Positions 63,761 to 64,000 of a stretch of 64,000 bases of DNA are shown piece after piece (positions within the stretch are counted from its first letter, which is position 1; each line of letters begins with the position of its first letter). The notes under the pieces were generated by a model that saw nothing but the letters and a program-made list of their open reading frames with translations, had not been told where the DNA came from and ran no database searches. Where the stretch lies: assembly GCF_002775205.1 (NCBI RefSeq), contig NC_036457.1, positions 5,534,024 through 5,598,023 on the forward strand, in the 5' to 3' direction. The position numbers and the translations under genes were made by a program. Origin of the DNA: Xiphophorus maculatus. Lineage: Eukaryota; Chordata; Actinopteri; Cyprinodontiformes; Poeciliidae.

Positions 63761-64000
63761 TTACGACACCCTGACATCCTACAAGGAGTCACGCAGACCA
63801 GATGGAGGAGCGCCACACCCACAGCAGAAGGAGGGCAAACAAGACGGCCAGGGATCCCTTGTTAAACATTTGGTATGTAAATGCAATGCCAACTCCTGCT
63901 GGCTGGGTGTGCAATGGCCCGATGAAACGTTTTACAATTAATTAATTACATCTTGTGTTCTGAATTGAACTGAATATTTAACTTTCACTTCACTTCAGCA
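63761..64000. other. Region upstream of fmn1, nothing recognised
   Basis: Moderately GC-rich to about 63925, then AT-rich. It could belong to the fmn1 promoter; no site stands out. Confidence 0.35.

Overview
The window is nuclear DNA of a bony fish, most likely a percomorph teleost. The evidence is spliced vertebrate genes with short exons and GT-AG introns, AT-rich introns packed with fish-type repeats (hAT-like MITEs with 8-bp target duplications, tRNA-derived SINEs, a Tc1/mariner remnant), and a gene block matching human chromosome 15q13-q14. I found no prokaryotic, viral or CRISPR-like system. All gene models were built by hand by joining exons in phase and comparing with family members I remember; no database search was run.

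Layout. 1-130 (+) is the last coding exon of a collagen gene. 131-14300 is gene-free and repeat-rich. 14431-22640 (-) is a complete 18-exon ak7 (adenylate kinase 7, 698 codons), a ciliary and flagellar gene. 22750-27130 is an intergenic region with three candidate muscle control modules (MEF2, GATA and E-box cluster; a perfect SRF CArG box; MCAT motifs). 27138-32880 (+) is cardiac alpha-actin actc1 (377 aa). 33572-36048 (+) is a short RhoGAP gene, arhgap11a-like (346 aa). 36700-39430 (+) is scg5, encoding the 7B2 chaperone of prohormone convertase 2. About 40700-43189 (+) is grem1, a secreted BMP antagonist with a one-exon CDS. 43222-63318 (-) is fmn1 (formin 1, 17 coding exons, 1074 aa), with a probable untranslated first exon near 63.7 kb.

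How it fits together. The order and orientation arhgap11a(+) scg5(+) grem1(+) fmn1(-) is the same as in human, compressed to about 30 kb, with actc1 placed next to it. In mammals limb control elements of GREM1 lie inside FMN1, so the fmn1 introns here are the natural place to look for fin enhancers of grem1; one candidate is in fmn1 intron 13. grem1 and fmn1 converge, and their poly(A) signals lie about 40 bp apart.

Most unusual points: two or three GC-AG introns in ak7; an ARHGAP11A-like protein reduced to its RhoGAP domain plus a short tail; RFX X-box-like motifs recurring outside coding sequence, one copy within an ak7 intron; a MITE with internal tandem repeats; and several readable nested transposon insertions.
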